Origin: Planctomycetota bacterium
Lineage (GTDB): Bacteria; Planctomycetota; Phycisphaerae; Phycisphaerales; Phycisphaeraceae
Direction of reading: 5' to 3'
DNA length: 64,000 nt
Assembly: GCA_024279865.1 (NCBI GenBank)
Contig: JAJRRC010000060.1
Location: forward strand, 1 to 64,000
Part shown: one piece after another, positions 8,500-16,008 of the stretch
Layout: each line of letters starts with the position of its first letter
Numbering within the stretch: the stretch's first letter is position 1
Notes under the pieces: generated by a model
The model's database searches: none
What the model was told of the DNA's origin: nothing
The model's input: only the letters and a program-made list of their open reading frames with translations
Translations under genes and position numbers: made by a program

Positions 8500-9930
8500 T
8501 CAAGGAGTTGCACCAATGGCTTTGATAATAGCGTCTAAATCATCAGGGACCGCAATGGGCTCATTGGCCAATTGGCCGTGGGGTGTCGAGCGTGGCGCTT
8601 GGTCCTGGATTGCTTTGACATCAATGCCCGTGTGATACTTGACCGTGGCATCGGGGTCTTTGAGTTCATGGCCTGTGAGGATACAAACCACGCGATCCGA
8701 AGGGCTGAGAATACCTTCGTCGATGAGCATGTGAGCGCCCGCCACGCTGGCTGCACTGGCGGGTTCACAGCCAAAGCCGTAACGGCCGACCATGGCTTTG
8801 TGTTCGAGAATTGTTTGGTCGTCCACTTCCCGCACCACGCCGTCCATGAGGTCCAACGCTCGCAATGATTTGACGAGGTTCACCGGCCGACCAATTTCAA
8901 TGGCACTGGCAATGGTGTTGGCATGATAGGATTCTGCGTTCATTTTGTTGTATAACGCATCGATTTTAGAGGTGTCTGGTCGTCCATCATCCCATCGCAC
9001 GCCTTGCTCGGTGAACAATTGATACAAAGGATTCGCGCCCGCTGCTTGAATGACCGCCAAGCGGGGAATGCGGCTAATGAGGCCAAGTTCTTTCAATTCA
9101 GTAAAGGCTTTGCCGAAGGCAGAGCAGTTGCCCAAGTTGCCGCCTGGGACAACGATCCAATCCGGTGGCTGCCAATCCATGGCCTCAAGCACGCGGTACA
9201 TAATTGCTTTTTGCCCTTCAAGACGAAAAGGGTTCACGCTGTTCATCAGATAGATGCCCAGCTCTTTGTTTTCGGTGGTGATCTGACGGACTCGCCGTAG
9301 GCAGGCATCAAAATCGCCTTGGACTTGTAACGTTCTCGCGCCATAGTCCAACGCCTGGCTGAGCTTGCCATAAGCAATTTTGCCTGACCCGATAAAGACA
9401 ATGCCCAGCATTTCAGACAAGGATGCAAACATCGCCAAGCTCGCCGAGGTATTCCCCGTCGAAGCGCAAGCGACGCATTTCGCGCCCACCATGCGCGCAT
9501 GGGTGAACGCGGCCGCCATCCCGTTGTCTTTGAAAGAGCCCGATGGGTTGAGGCCTTCATATTGAAGATAAAGATTGCCGGGCTTAAACCCGATTTTTCC
9601 TGCAAGCAAATTGGCGCATTGCAGATTGGTGCGACCTTCACCGATGGACACAATATCGTCTTCGGTACGGTAAAACGGCATCAGTTCGCGGAACCGCCAC
9701 ACCCCAGAAAAATCCAATGTGCCTGAGCCTTGTTCGCCTTTGGTCATCCAGCGACGTTCAAACAACCCAAAAGATTTGGGCGTATGTTCCAGTTGATCCC
9801 AGTGGTAGCGAATGTCCAGAAGCGAATTTTTCCCCGCAACTGCACAGGTCGGACAAGAGATATGCACCTCGCCGATGCTGAAGGTGGCATTGCAATCCGG
9901 GTCGATACATTGTTGAAAGGCCGCATCCAT
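8500..9930 (-). CDS. thrC: threonine synthase
   Basis: PLP enzyme converting O-phosphohomoserine to threonine. The product starts with a zinc-ribbon-like segment (CIDPDC...CPTC), as in plant-like and some bacterial threonine synthases. The PLP lysine follows in [10 protein letters not shown], and glycine-rich phosphate-binding segments such as [10 protein letters not shown] and GGNLGN come after. I start it at 9930 rather than at the longer frame's 10005 because AGGAG lies about 10 nt upstream and the product then begins directly at the zinc ribbon. It is 71 bp downstream of lspA on the same strand, possibly co-transcribed. Confidence 0.93.
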   Translation of the reverse strand: MDAAFQQCIDPDCNATFSIGEVHISCPTCAVAGKNSLLDIRYHWDQLEHTPKSFGLFERRWMTKGEQGSGTLDFSGVWRFRELMPFYRTEDDIVSIGEGRTNLQCANLLAGKIGFKPGNLYLQYEGLNPSGSFKDNGMAAAFTHARMVGAKCVACASTGNTSASLAMFASLSEMLGIVFIGSGKIAYGKLSQALDYGARTLQVQGDFDACLRRVRQITTENKELGIYLMNSVNPFRLEGQKAIMYRVLEAMDWQPPDWIVVPGGNLGNCSAFGKAFTELKELGLISRIPRLAVIQAAGANPLYQLFTEQGVRWDDGRPDTSKIDALYNKMNAESYHANTIASAIEIGRPVNLVKSLRALDLMDGVVREVDDQTILEHKAMVGRYGFGCEPASAASVAGAHMLIDEGILSPSDRVVCILTGHELKDPDATVKYHTGIDVKAIQDQAPRSTPHGQLANEPIAVPDDLDAIIKAIGATP

Positions 9931-10001
9931 CTGGGGCAAACTCCTGTTGAAAACATTGATTGTATAAGCAAGAGGCCCGAATGTCTTGAAGCGAGGTCGT
10001 A

Positions 10002-10649
10002 TCAAGAGGACGCTTGATTGATTTTTGCTTGTTTGCGTTCCTGTCGGTCCGCCCGATGGGTGATCAGGACCATGACACCCACGCCTACCACCAAGGCTGC
10101 ATCAGCTATATTGAACAGCCAAGGATACAAGTCCGTGTTTCCGCCGGGCCAATGCCAGCCAAATGGAAGATGGACCCCCGGGAATAACCAAAACATATCC
10201 CGGACCGCTTGATAAATTATCCGGTCATACATATTGCCCAAAGCTCCAGCCAAAATCAGGCCATAGCAAATTTGGACCGCATAAGCCGAGGCTGCTGTGT
10301 TCCAAAACAACCAGAGAATAAACGCGACAGCCAGCACACTTACGCCGACAAAAAAGCTCTGTCCACCTTTGCCGATCCCAAAGACCGCTCCGGTATTCAA
10401 AGTTAAACGCAAGCTCAGCACATAAGGCATCAGCGTCACGGGTTCGTGATAAGGGATTTGCAAGACAGAGTTGGCCTGGCCTGATTGTAGTTCAATGGGT
10501 TGGCCTGCCACTTGTTTAAACGACATTTTTTTGACCAGCAGATCCCCCCACAGCGTTAAGACAACGACCAAAGCAAATAAAAGCAATGGGCCAGCAGGTC
10601 GCTGCGCCACGTGAAGGACCGTCTTTTTAGGTGGGGAATCCTCTTTCAT
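10002..10649 (-). CDS. lspA: lipoprotein signal peptidase (signal peptidase II)
   Basis: Inner-membrane aspartyl protease that removes signal peptides from prolipoproteins. It has four hydrophobic segments. The two catalytic aspartates lie in the family motifs GNMYDRI and FNIADAAL, preceded by the conserved NTGAVFG. I use ATG 10649; an upstream frame extension is rich in Lys and Arg and is unlikely to be translated. At about 215 residues it is longer than E. coli LspA (164) because of insertions in the periplasmic loops. The lipoproteins at 40128, 40793 and 49010 are likely substrates. Confidence 0.92.
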   Translation of the reverse strand: MKEDSPPKKTVLHVAQRPAGPLLLFALVVVLTLWGDLLVKKMSFKQVAGQPIELQSGQANSVLQIPYHEPVTLMPYVLSLRLTLNTGAVFGIGKGGQSFFVGVSVLAVAFILWLFWNTAASAYAVQICYGLILAGALGNMYDRIIYQAVRDMFWLFPGVHLPFGWHWPGGNTDLYPWLFNIADAALVVGVGVMVLITHRADRQERKQAKINQASS

Positions 10650-10746
10650 GATACCTAAAGCAGAATCATCTGGAGTGCATACGATTCGTCTTCTTTTTTT
10701 TCTTTTTTTGCAGATCACAGAGAGCCAACGGGTGGTGGCTGGTCAA

Positions 10747-11547
10747 TTAGAGTTTGCCCATGCGGTCAAGTTCACGGGCAATGCTGATGGAATACTTTGC
10801 CCAGGGCTTGGCTTCGAGACGGGCTTTGCCGATGGGTTTGCCTGTCAGGATGCAGATGCCATAGGTTTTATTGCCGATACGGGTGAGAGCGTCATGGATG
10901 CGTTTGAGCAACGCACGTTCGGATTCCATGAGTTCAATTTTGAACTCTTGCTCGAAGTTGTCCGTGCCGGTGTCGGCCATGTGTTCGTAGGAAATACTCT
11001 GCGAAGCCGATTTAACATCCGAGGCCAGCGAAGCCACATCGCCAAGCAATTCGGCTCGTTTGTGGACCAAAAGGTCTCTGAAGTGTTTCATCTGAGATTT
11101 GGTCAAGCCTGACTTGAGTTTTTTTAACTGGTCGTCAGACAGTTGTTTTTCTGGAATCGTGACTCGTGTCGTCGTCGTCGGGGCGCGACGCAATTGCTCT
11201 CGCAACCGTGTGACACGCGAAGAAATCACTTTGGGAGCAGCTTTGGCGGTCTTCTTTGTCACTTTCTTTTTGGTGACCTTCTTTTTGAGGACTTTTTTGG
11301 GAGCAGCTTTTTTCTTGGTCACTTTGGTTGCTGGTTTTTTAGAAACTTTTTTCTTGGTGACTTTGGAAGCTGACGCTTTTGCAGTCACTTTCTTTTTGGT
11401 GACCTTCTTTTTGAGGGCTTTTTTGGGAGCAGCCTTTTTCTTGGTCACTTTGGTTGCTGGTTTTTTAGAAACTTTTTTCTTGGTGACCTTTTTGGCTACT
11501 TTTTTAGAGGTGCTTGCTGCTTTTTTCTTGTTTTTTTTCTTTGCCAC
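10747..11547 (-). CDS. DksA/TraR-like protein with histone-like lysine-rich N-terminal tail
   Basis: Residues 1-107 are almost entirely Lys, Ala, Val, Thr and Pro and contain two near-identical 35-residue units. Residues ~150-266 are a DksA/TraR-type coiled coil and C-terminal domain. The zinc-finger position reads YGICILTGKPIGKARLEAKPWAKY, so only one of the four expected cysteines remains; this degenerate form is common in planctomycete relatives. It starts at GTG 11547 with GGAG 8 nt upstream. Likely roles are RNA polymerase or nucleoid binding, with the tail contacting DNA as in H1-like proteins. This is inference. Confidence 0.8.
   Translation of the reverse strand: MAKKKNKKKAASTSKKVAKKVTKKKVSKKPATKVTKKKAAPKKALKKKVTKKKVTAKASASKVTKKKVSKKPATKVTKKKAAPKKVLKKKVTKKKVTKKTAKAAPKVISSRVTRLREQLRRAPTTTTRVTIPEKQLSDDQLKKLKSGLTKSQMKHFRDLLVHKRAELLGDVASLASDVKSASQSISYEHMADTGTDNFEQEFKIELMESERALLKRIHDALTRIGNKTYGICILTGKPIGKARLEAKPWAKYSISIARELDRMGKL
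11257..11487 (-). repeat. internal 105-bp direct duplication in lysine-rich tail
   Basis: Codons 21-55 (11383-11487) and 63-97 (11257-11361) encode 35-residue units differing at only two or three positions (AAPKKALKKK versus AAPKKVLKKK). They are offset by 126 bp and are near-identical at DNA level, which indicates a recent tandem duplication. Confidence 0.8.
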
Positions 11548-11927
11548 GTTGAAAGCTCCGTTTGTTTTTATCCTGCTGCCTTCAACTTTTAGAGTGAAGG
11601 AGCGAACTGGCGGGAGTGCCAGTTAATCGAGGTAGTCGTATATTTTAGTTGCTAATTAGACAACGAGCAAGCAGATGGGGTGATTGGGGCATGAAACAGC
11701 AGTGAGGAGCTCTTAGAGCGGTTTTTATTTGAAGGCTGCTGGGTTGCTTAGGGTGTTTGCAACGACAGATGAGAGAGGTAAACAATGCAGTTTTGTCTCA
11801 TGATTCAAATATTTTATAGATTGGAGAGTGCTAGATAAACCGACTACCATGCGCGCAGGAGAAGAATTAAATCCCAATAGACACGCCAGAGACCACCTTG
11901 TGGCAGCCTAGCGTGATTGCAGAGGGA
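11548..11927. other. intergenic stretch without recognised gene
   Basis: 380 bp between the DksA-like gene and rpmH. In most bacteria rnpA (RNase P protein) follows rpmH here; I see no RnpA-like reading frame on either strand. No tRNA-like fold or clear terminator was found by eye. Confidence 0.5.
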
Positions 11928-12074
11928 TTAATAGCTGCGGACATTGACTGCGCGGCCGGCACTGCGTCTGCGGTTGAGCAGCTTGCGTCCGAGCTTCGTA
12001 CGCATTCTGGCACGAAAACCAAATTTACGTGCCCGTTTGATCAAGCTTCGTCGCTTGGGGTAATGCGTGGACAT
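11928..12074 (-). CDS. rpmH: 50S ribosomal protein L34
   Basis: 48-residue basic ribosomal protein of the large subunit. The product has the family core KRARKFGFRARM and the terminal RRRSAGRAVN. It is found only after trimming a longer open frame: ATG 12074 has GGAG about 9 nt upstream, and the product then begins MSTHYPKRRS. The usual downstream partner rnpA is absent, and rnc is divergent instead. Confidence 0.95.
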   Translation of the reverse strand: MSTHYPKRRSLIKRARKFGFRARMRTKLGRKLLNRRRSAGRAVNVRSY

Positions 12075-12286
12075 CGTGAGTTCTCCGTCTATACTAAAAG
12101 GCCTGTAATGATTCGCATTTGGCGAAAGAGGGAAAATGATAGCAAATAATTGCCTGTGTGTCGAATCAGGCCTTGATTCGCGCGTGTAACCCTCCAAATA
12201 GGCGATGTTCGGTCAGATTGACAAGCCCGGAGGGGACCGTAATACTCACCGTTGGGGAATATTTTAGACGGGTGGGATAACAGTTT

Positions 12287-13003
12287 ATGCTTGATGATGC
12301 GGCAAAGTTATTGGGATACACATTTAAGGACGATCAAATTCTATCTGAGAGTTTGACGCATGCTTCCTATACGGCACATCGGTTGCAGAGCAATGAACGC
12401 ATGGAGTTTTTGGGAGATGCGATTCTTGGGTATGTGACGTGTGAATACCTGTTTCAAACGTATCCAGACCTGCTCGAAGGTGAACTTACAAAAATAAAAA
12501 GTGCGGTGGTCAGTCGTCGGGTGTGTGCTTTGATTAGTGAAAAGCTGGGACTGGGCCAATTTTTACGGATGGGCAAAGGTATGATCGGCCGAGAGGCGTT
12601 GCCTCAAAGCATTCTGGCAGGCGTTTTTGAATCCGTGATCGCCGCAATCTATCTCGACGGCGGGTTTGAGCCTGCCCGGGCATTTATCATCGAACACACC
12701 AAGCCTTACATCGAAGAAGCCTCCGAATCGACCCATCAACAAAATTTCAAAAGCGCATTACAACAACACGCTCAAAAGTATTTGCCAGGGAAGCCCTGCT
12801 ATCTTGTGCTTGACGAAAAAGGGCCCGATCATTCCAAATGCTTTGAAGTCTGTGTCGAACTTGACGGCCAACGGTTTGAGCCCGCCTGGGCCAAGTCCAA
12901 AAAAGAAGCAGAACAAGCAGCCGCCCTCGCGGCCTTGCGACAGCTCGGCTTGATCGAAGACACCGAGGACAATCAAATCCATCTCAAGCTCTTCAACGGC
13001 TAG
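12287..13003 (+). CDS. rnc: ribonuclease III
   Basis: Double-strand-specific endoribonuclease for rRNA and mRNA processing. The N-terminal catalytic domain carries the signature NERMEFLGDAIL (about residues 36-47) and the second acidic patch FESVIAAIYLDGG. The C-terminal double-stranded-RNA-binding domain (about 160-228) ends in the typical AKSKKEAEQAAALAALRQLG. The length of 238 residues is normal. A GGATAA hexamer lies 6 nt before the ATG and there is no good Shine-Dalgarno sequence, so the transcript may be leaderless. It is divergent from rpmH. Confidence 0.95.
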   Translation: MLDDAAKLLGYTFKDDQILSESLTHASYTAHRLQSNERMEFLGDAILGYVTCEYLFQTYPDLLEGELTKIKSAVVSRRVCALISEKLGLGQFLRMGKGMIGREALPQSILAGVFESVIAAIYLDGGFEPARAFIIEHTKPYIEEASESTHQQNFKSALQQHAQKYLPGKPCYLVLDEKGPDHSKCFEVCVELDGQRFEPAWAKSKKEAEQAAALAALRQLGLIEDTEDNQIHLKLFNG

Positions 13004-13054
13004 ATCTTTTTACATCAAAACTTACCCTTTTGACTAGATGGGTTGTTTGAAAAG

Positions 13055-13093
13055 CAGCCGCACGCTAACAGCGTGCGCGTCCGGAGGGCGGCC
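13055..13093. repeat. REP-like palindrome
   Basis: CAGCCGCACGCT AAC AGCGTGCGCG followed by TCCGGAGGGCG. It has a 7-bp stem (13060-13066 with 13070-13076) and lies between rnc and the galM remnant. Confidence 0.75.
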
Positions 13094-13161
13094 AACAGAC
13101 TGATTGACAGGGTTCACACATCTTTAACAACCCACCCACAAACATTCGCAATCCCACAGGG

Positions 13162-13212
13162 CGATCACTTCCGGGGGGCGATTACTTCCGGGGGGTGATT
13201 ACTTCCGGGGGA
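13162..13212. repeat. 17-bp tandem array, YGATYACTTCCGGGGGG x3
   Basis: Units CGATCACTTCCGGGGGG (13162), CGATTACTTCCGGGGGG (13179) and TGATTACTTCCGGGGG (13196). The third unit overlaps the 3' end of the galM remnant and provides its terminal Pro-Arg-Lys and TAA stop. This is the same arrangement as at 7275-7326, with the same core but a different period. Confidence 0.85.
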
Positions 13213-14059
13213 AGGTTAAAAAACGATGAGCCGTGGTATGGCGATACGTTTGCCCAGGCTGCAAAATAATCGTCGGAAAATCTTTCTGGTTCACCGAATC
13301 AGGAAAGTGTTGTGTTTCAAGACACACCGATCCATGTAGATGAAATGTTTTCCCATTGGCACCTTGCGTGGGCTCTAAAAAATTGGCGGTGTAGAGCTGT
13401 ATCCCCGGCTGGGTTGTTTTAACTTCCATGCTTCGACCGCTGGCGTGGCTGGACAATGTGGCTGCGGGGGCAAGGTCTTGGTCACTTTTTCTTAGGACAT
13501 AGCAATGGTCAAAACCATGGTCAGTTTGGGTGATTAGTGGGCCGATGCGGGTGGGCTTGGTGAAATCCAAAGGCGTTTGGGCGGTATCATGAAAGCTTCC
13601 CAAGGGAACGCCATATTCATTGGGGTCGAGGTACTGATCAGCGTGGACTTGTAATTCATGTTCGTAAATATTGCCATTGCCTGTCCCGTTGAGATTCCAA
13701 TAGGCATGATTGGTCAAATTCACGGGCGTGGGTTGATCGGTGGTGGCTTGATATTCAAAAATGAGTTCATTTTGATCGGTCAGCCGATAGGTGGCCTGGG
13801 TTTGAAGATTGCCTGGATAGCCTTCTTCGCCATCAGGGCTGAGGTAGGAAAAAATGACCGCTTGTTCGCTAGCCGTTGTTTGGGTTTGGGCTTGCCAGAG
13901 GACTTTGTTAAAACCGTTGATTCCACCATGCAGATGGTTTGGGTTCTCTTTGTCATTGATCGGTTTTGCCAAAGGATTCGCATAAGATAGGTATTGTGTA
14001 ACGTTCCATGGCAAGTATTTTTGAAGCCACATTGTATCCCGAGGCAACTTTGATACCAC
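13199..14059 (-). pseudogene. galM: aldose 1-epimerase remnant, 5' truncated
   Basis: The body matches galactose mutarotase from NPNHLHGGINGFNK onwards. The catalytic histidines are present in HLHGG and NLTNHAYWNL, the acidic sugar-binding segment in TDHGFDHCYVL and the catalytic glutamate in CLETQHFPDS. Before SYANPLAKP (about position 13990) the frame runs antisense into aat and no longer resembles GalM, so the first ~75-90 residues of the beta-sandwich are missing and the following loop is short. The frame stays open to 14059. The C-terminus ends in the GC-rich repeat. Probably a decaying gene. Confidence 0.65.
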
Positions 14060-14637
14060 CGCTCACCGCTGACCTGCTGATCCAAGCCTACGCCCAAGGC
14101 TATTTTCCCATGGCAGATACGGCCGACGGGCCCGCCCACTGGTATCACCCCGATCCCCGAGCGGTGTTGCCTTTGGATGGGATGAAAATTTCCAAATCTC
14201 TCGCCAAGCAAATTCGTCGCAAGCCTTATCGCATCACCGACAACCGTGTGTTTGAACAGGTGATTCGAGCATGCGCCCACCGTGAAGAAACTTGGATCAA
14301 CGAAGAAATTATCCATGCCTACACCGATCTACACAAAAGGGGCTGCGCCCATAGCATTGAAGCCTGGCAGGGCGATCAACTCGTCGGCGGGTTGTATGGC
14401 GTAAGTATCGGGGGCGCGTTCTGTGGTGAATCGATGTTTAGCCGCGCGACGGATGCGTCTAAAATTTGCCTCGCCTATCTGGTCGATCATCTCCGCACCC
14501 AAGGTTACCGTTTGCTCGATACCCAGTTTTCCAATCCGCACATGGCCCGCTTGGGCGTGATTGAAATCCCCCAAGCTCAATACCTTCAGCAATTGGCCGA
14601 GGCCATCAAGCTGGACGTTTGTTGGGGCGACAGTTGA
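14008..14637 (+). CDS. aat: leucyl/phenylalanyl-tRNA-protein transferase
   Basis: Transfers Leu or Phe from tRNA to N-terminal Arg or Lys of proteins, creating N-degrons for ClpAP. The family landmarks run in order: AYAQGYFPMAD, WYHPDPRAVLPL, the central HSIEAW, LVGGLYGVSIGGAFCGESMFS and LLDTQFSNPHMARLG. The length of 209 residues is typical. The ATG at 14008 lies inside the 5' end of the truncated galM frame on the other strand, which suggests that the rearrangement that cut galM brought aat to this position. Confidence 0.92.
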   Translation: MASIFEATLYPEATLIPPLTADLLIQAYAQGYFPMADTADGPAHWYHPDPRAVLPLDGMKISKSLAKQIRRKPYRITDNRVFEQVIRACAHREETWINEEIIHAYTDLHKRGCAHSIEAWQGDQLVGGLYGVSIGGAFCGESMFSRATDASKICLAYLVDHLRTQGYRLLDTQFSNPHMARLGVIEIPQAQYLQQLAEAIKLDVCWGDS

Positions 14638-14708
14638 CGCGATAGAGCACTTCGTACAAATAATCTCCACTTGCCCCCGGGGTGCGTCCGTCTGTCTGAA
14701 CCATTTGT

Positions 14709-15188
14709 CTATTGCAGTTCATCGAGTTTCGTCAGCACGGTTTGCGCGTGATCGGTGACTTTGACTTTGTCCCATCGGAAGCGGACTTTGCCTTTGGGAT
14801 CGATGAGATAGGTCGTTCGCACGACGCCCATATACTTGCGGCCGTACATGCTCTTCTCTTGCCAAACCCCATATTTTGTCAATGCCTTGTGTTCCGGATC
14901 GGCCAGCAGGGTAAAGTTTAAATCTTGTTTTTGAATAAATTTCACATGCGACGCAGCGCTATCAGGGCTCACCCCCAGCACCACCGCATTTTGCGTATTG
15001 AATTTGGGAAGGTCATCTCGAAATTGACAAGCCTGACTCGTACAGCCGGAGGTATTGTCTTTGGGATAAAAGTAAAGCACCACCCATTGCCCTTTGTAGG
15101 AAGACAGCCGACGTAGTTGTTCGGTTTGATCTTTAAGTGCAAAAGCAGGCGCGTTCTGGCCCGGTTCAATCAGTGAAGAAGTAGACAT
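14709..15188 (-). CDS. bcp: thiol peroxidase of the Bcp/PrxQ family
   Basis: Thioredoxin-dependent peroxiredoxin reducing hydroperoxides. The peroxidatic cysteine lies in NTSGCTSQACQFRD, and a second cysteine five residues later is the usual PrxQ resolving cysteine. The fold is marked by VVLYFYPKD before it and VVRTTYLIDPKGKV near the end. ATG 15188 is preferred over the longer start because AGGAG lies about 9 nt upstream. About 159 residues. Confidence 0.92.
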   Translation of the reverse strand: MSTSSLIEPGQNAPAFALKDQTEQLRRLSSYKGQWVVLYFYPKDNTSGCTSQACQFRDDLPKFNTQNAVVLGVSPDSAASHVKFIQKQDLNFTLLADPEHKALTKYGVWQEKSMYGRKYMGVVRTTYLIDPKGKVRFRWDKVKVTDHAQTVLTKLDELQ

Positions 15189-15239
15189 CTCGGTAGCTCC
15201 TGAGGTGTGATCTGTGTTGTCATTCAAGCGTCATACAAC

Positions 15240-15917
15240 TTACGTCAATTCCTTCATGATACCCCAAGCGTCTTCGAAGAATATTTTCAGTTCTTCGGGT
15301 TCGATGAGTTTGCTTTTGTAGAAGACTAACCATTCGCCGCCGCCTTGGATGGACAGGTTTTTGCGGGCTTCGAGGAACCAGAGTTTTTCGTCGGTGAAAT
15401 AGTTGCGGACAGCTTGTTCGTCTTTGCCTTTGAGAACATACTGTTTGGAAAATTTGGGGTGGCTGTCGAAGTCAATATCCTGATCGCCCATTTTTGAAAT
15501 AATGCGATGGAAGAAATTTTCAGGCTGCAACTGAAAGTAAGGCAACTCTGTGTCGGGCAACTCAAAGGCGATTACGGAATGTGGACAAGTGGAGGCGTTT
15601 TTCCCTGTGCCGAGGGTGTAGCGATAGTCAAACAATTGTACGGGAATCTCTTCGAGTTGGGTTTTCATTAAATGGGTGATGGTGTGACTGTGGCCTGACT
15701 GAAACAGGGGTAGGTCACCGAAATCTTCATGGGTGAGTGTGAGGGCTTTGGGTTGATATTCAAACCCCATGTCCAAGGCCATTTGTACTAATTGCTCCGT
15801 TCGTTTTCTGTTCACACGAAAAGCTCGATAAATGAGAAAGACGACGAACAGAACGATGGGGGCAAAAGGCAGCCAAGATATCAGCGTGCTTGTGACGGAA
15901 TTGGCCATAAACAGCAT
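15240..15917 (-). CDS. membrane-anchored protein, unknown function
   Basis: One N-terminal membrane helix (WLPFAPIVLFVVFLIYRAF) is followed by a soluble domain of about 190 residues, presumably cytoplasmic. The domain contains LFDYRYTLGTGKN, then LPYFQLQPENFFHRI and DIDFDSHPKFSKQYVLKG. I know this pattern as a widespread uncharacterised bacterial domain but cannot name it. I choose ATG 15917, with GGAGA about 9 nt upstream. It is divergent from the giant VWA gene; about 90 bp separate the two starts and must hold both control regions. Confidence 0.7.
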   Translation of the reverse strand: MLFMANSVTSTLISWLPFAPIVLFVVFLIYRAFRVNRKRTEQLVQMALDMGFEYQPKALTLTHEDFGDLPLFQSGHSHTITHLMKTQLEEIPVQLFDYRYTLGTGKNASTCPHSVIAFELPDTELPYFQLQPENFFHRIISKMGDQDIDFDSHPKFSKQYVLKGKDEQAVRNYFTDEKLWFLEARKNLSIQGGGEWLVFYKSKLIEPEELKIFFEDAWGIMKELT

Positions 15918-15996
15918 GGTTGAATTCTCCAGTGGGGAATGTCTGTGAAGGTGTATGGTCCCAGTGTCCGGTTCGGGGGTCAAGGTCGTCATGGTT

Positions 15997-16002
15997 TATA
16001 AT
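15997..16002 (+). promoter_or_regulatory. -10 hexamer for leaderless start
   Basis: A perfect TATAAT lies 6 nt before the ATG of the VWA gene, which has no Shine-Dalgarno sequence. Transcription would begin at or within a base or two of the A of the ATG. No good -35 box is visible. Confidence 0.5.
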
Positions 16003-16008
16003 TTGAGC

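Noticed and set aside
11099-11626. 175-codon plus-strand frame rich in Phe and Leu
   Set aside because: It is the complement of the Lys-rich DksA-like tail; the Phe/Leu pattern is a mirror of Lys codons, not membrane helices.
13162-13212. Possible CRISPR array at the 17-bp repeats
   Set aside because: Units are contiguous with no spacers and no cas genes are present.
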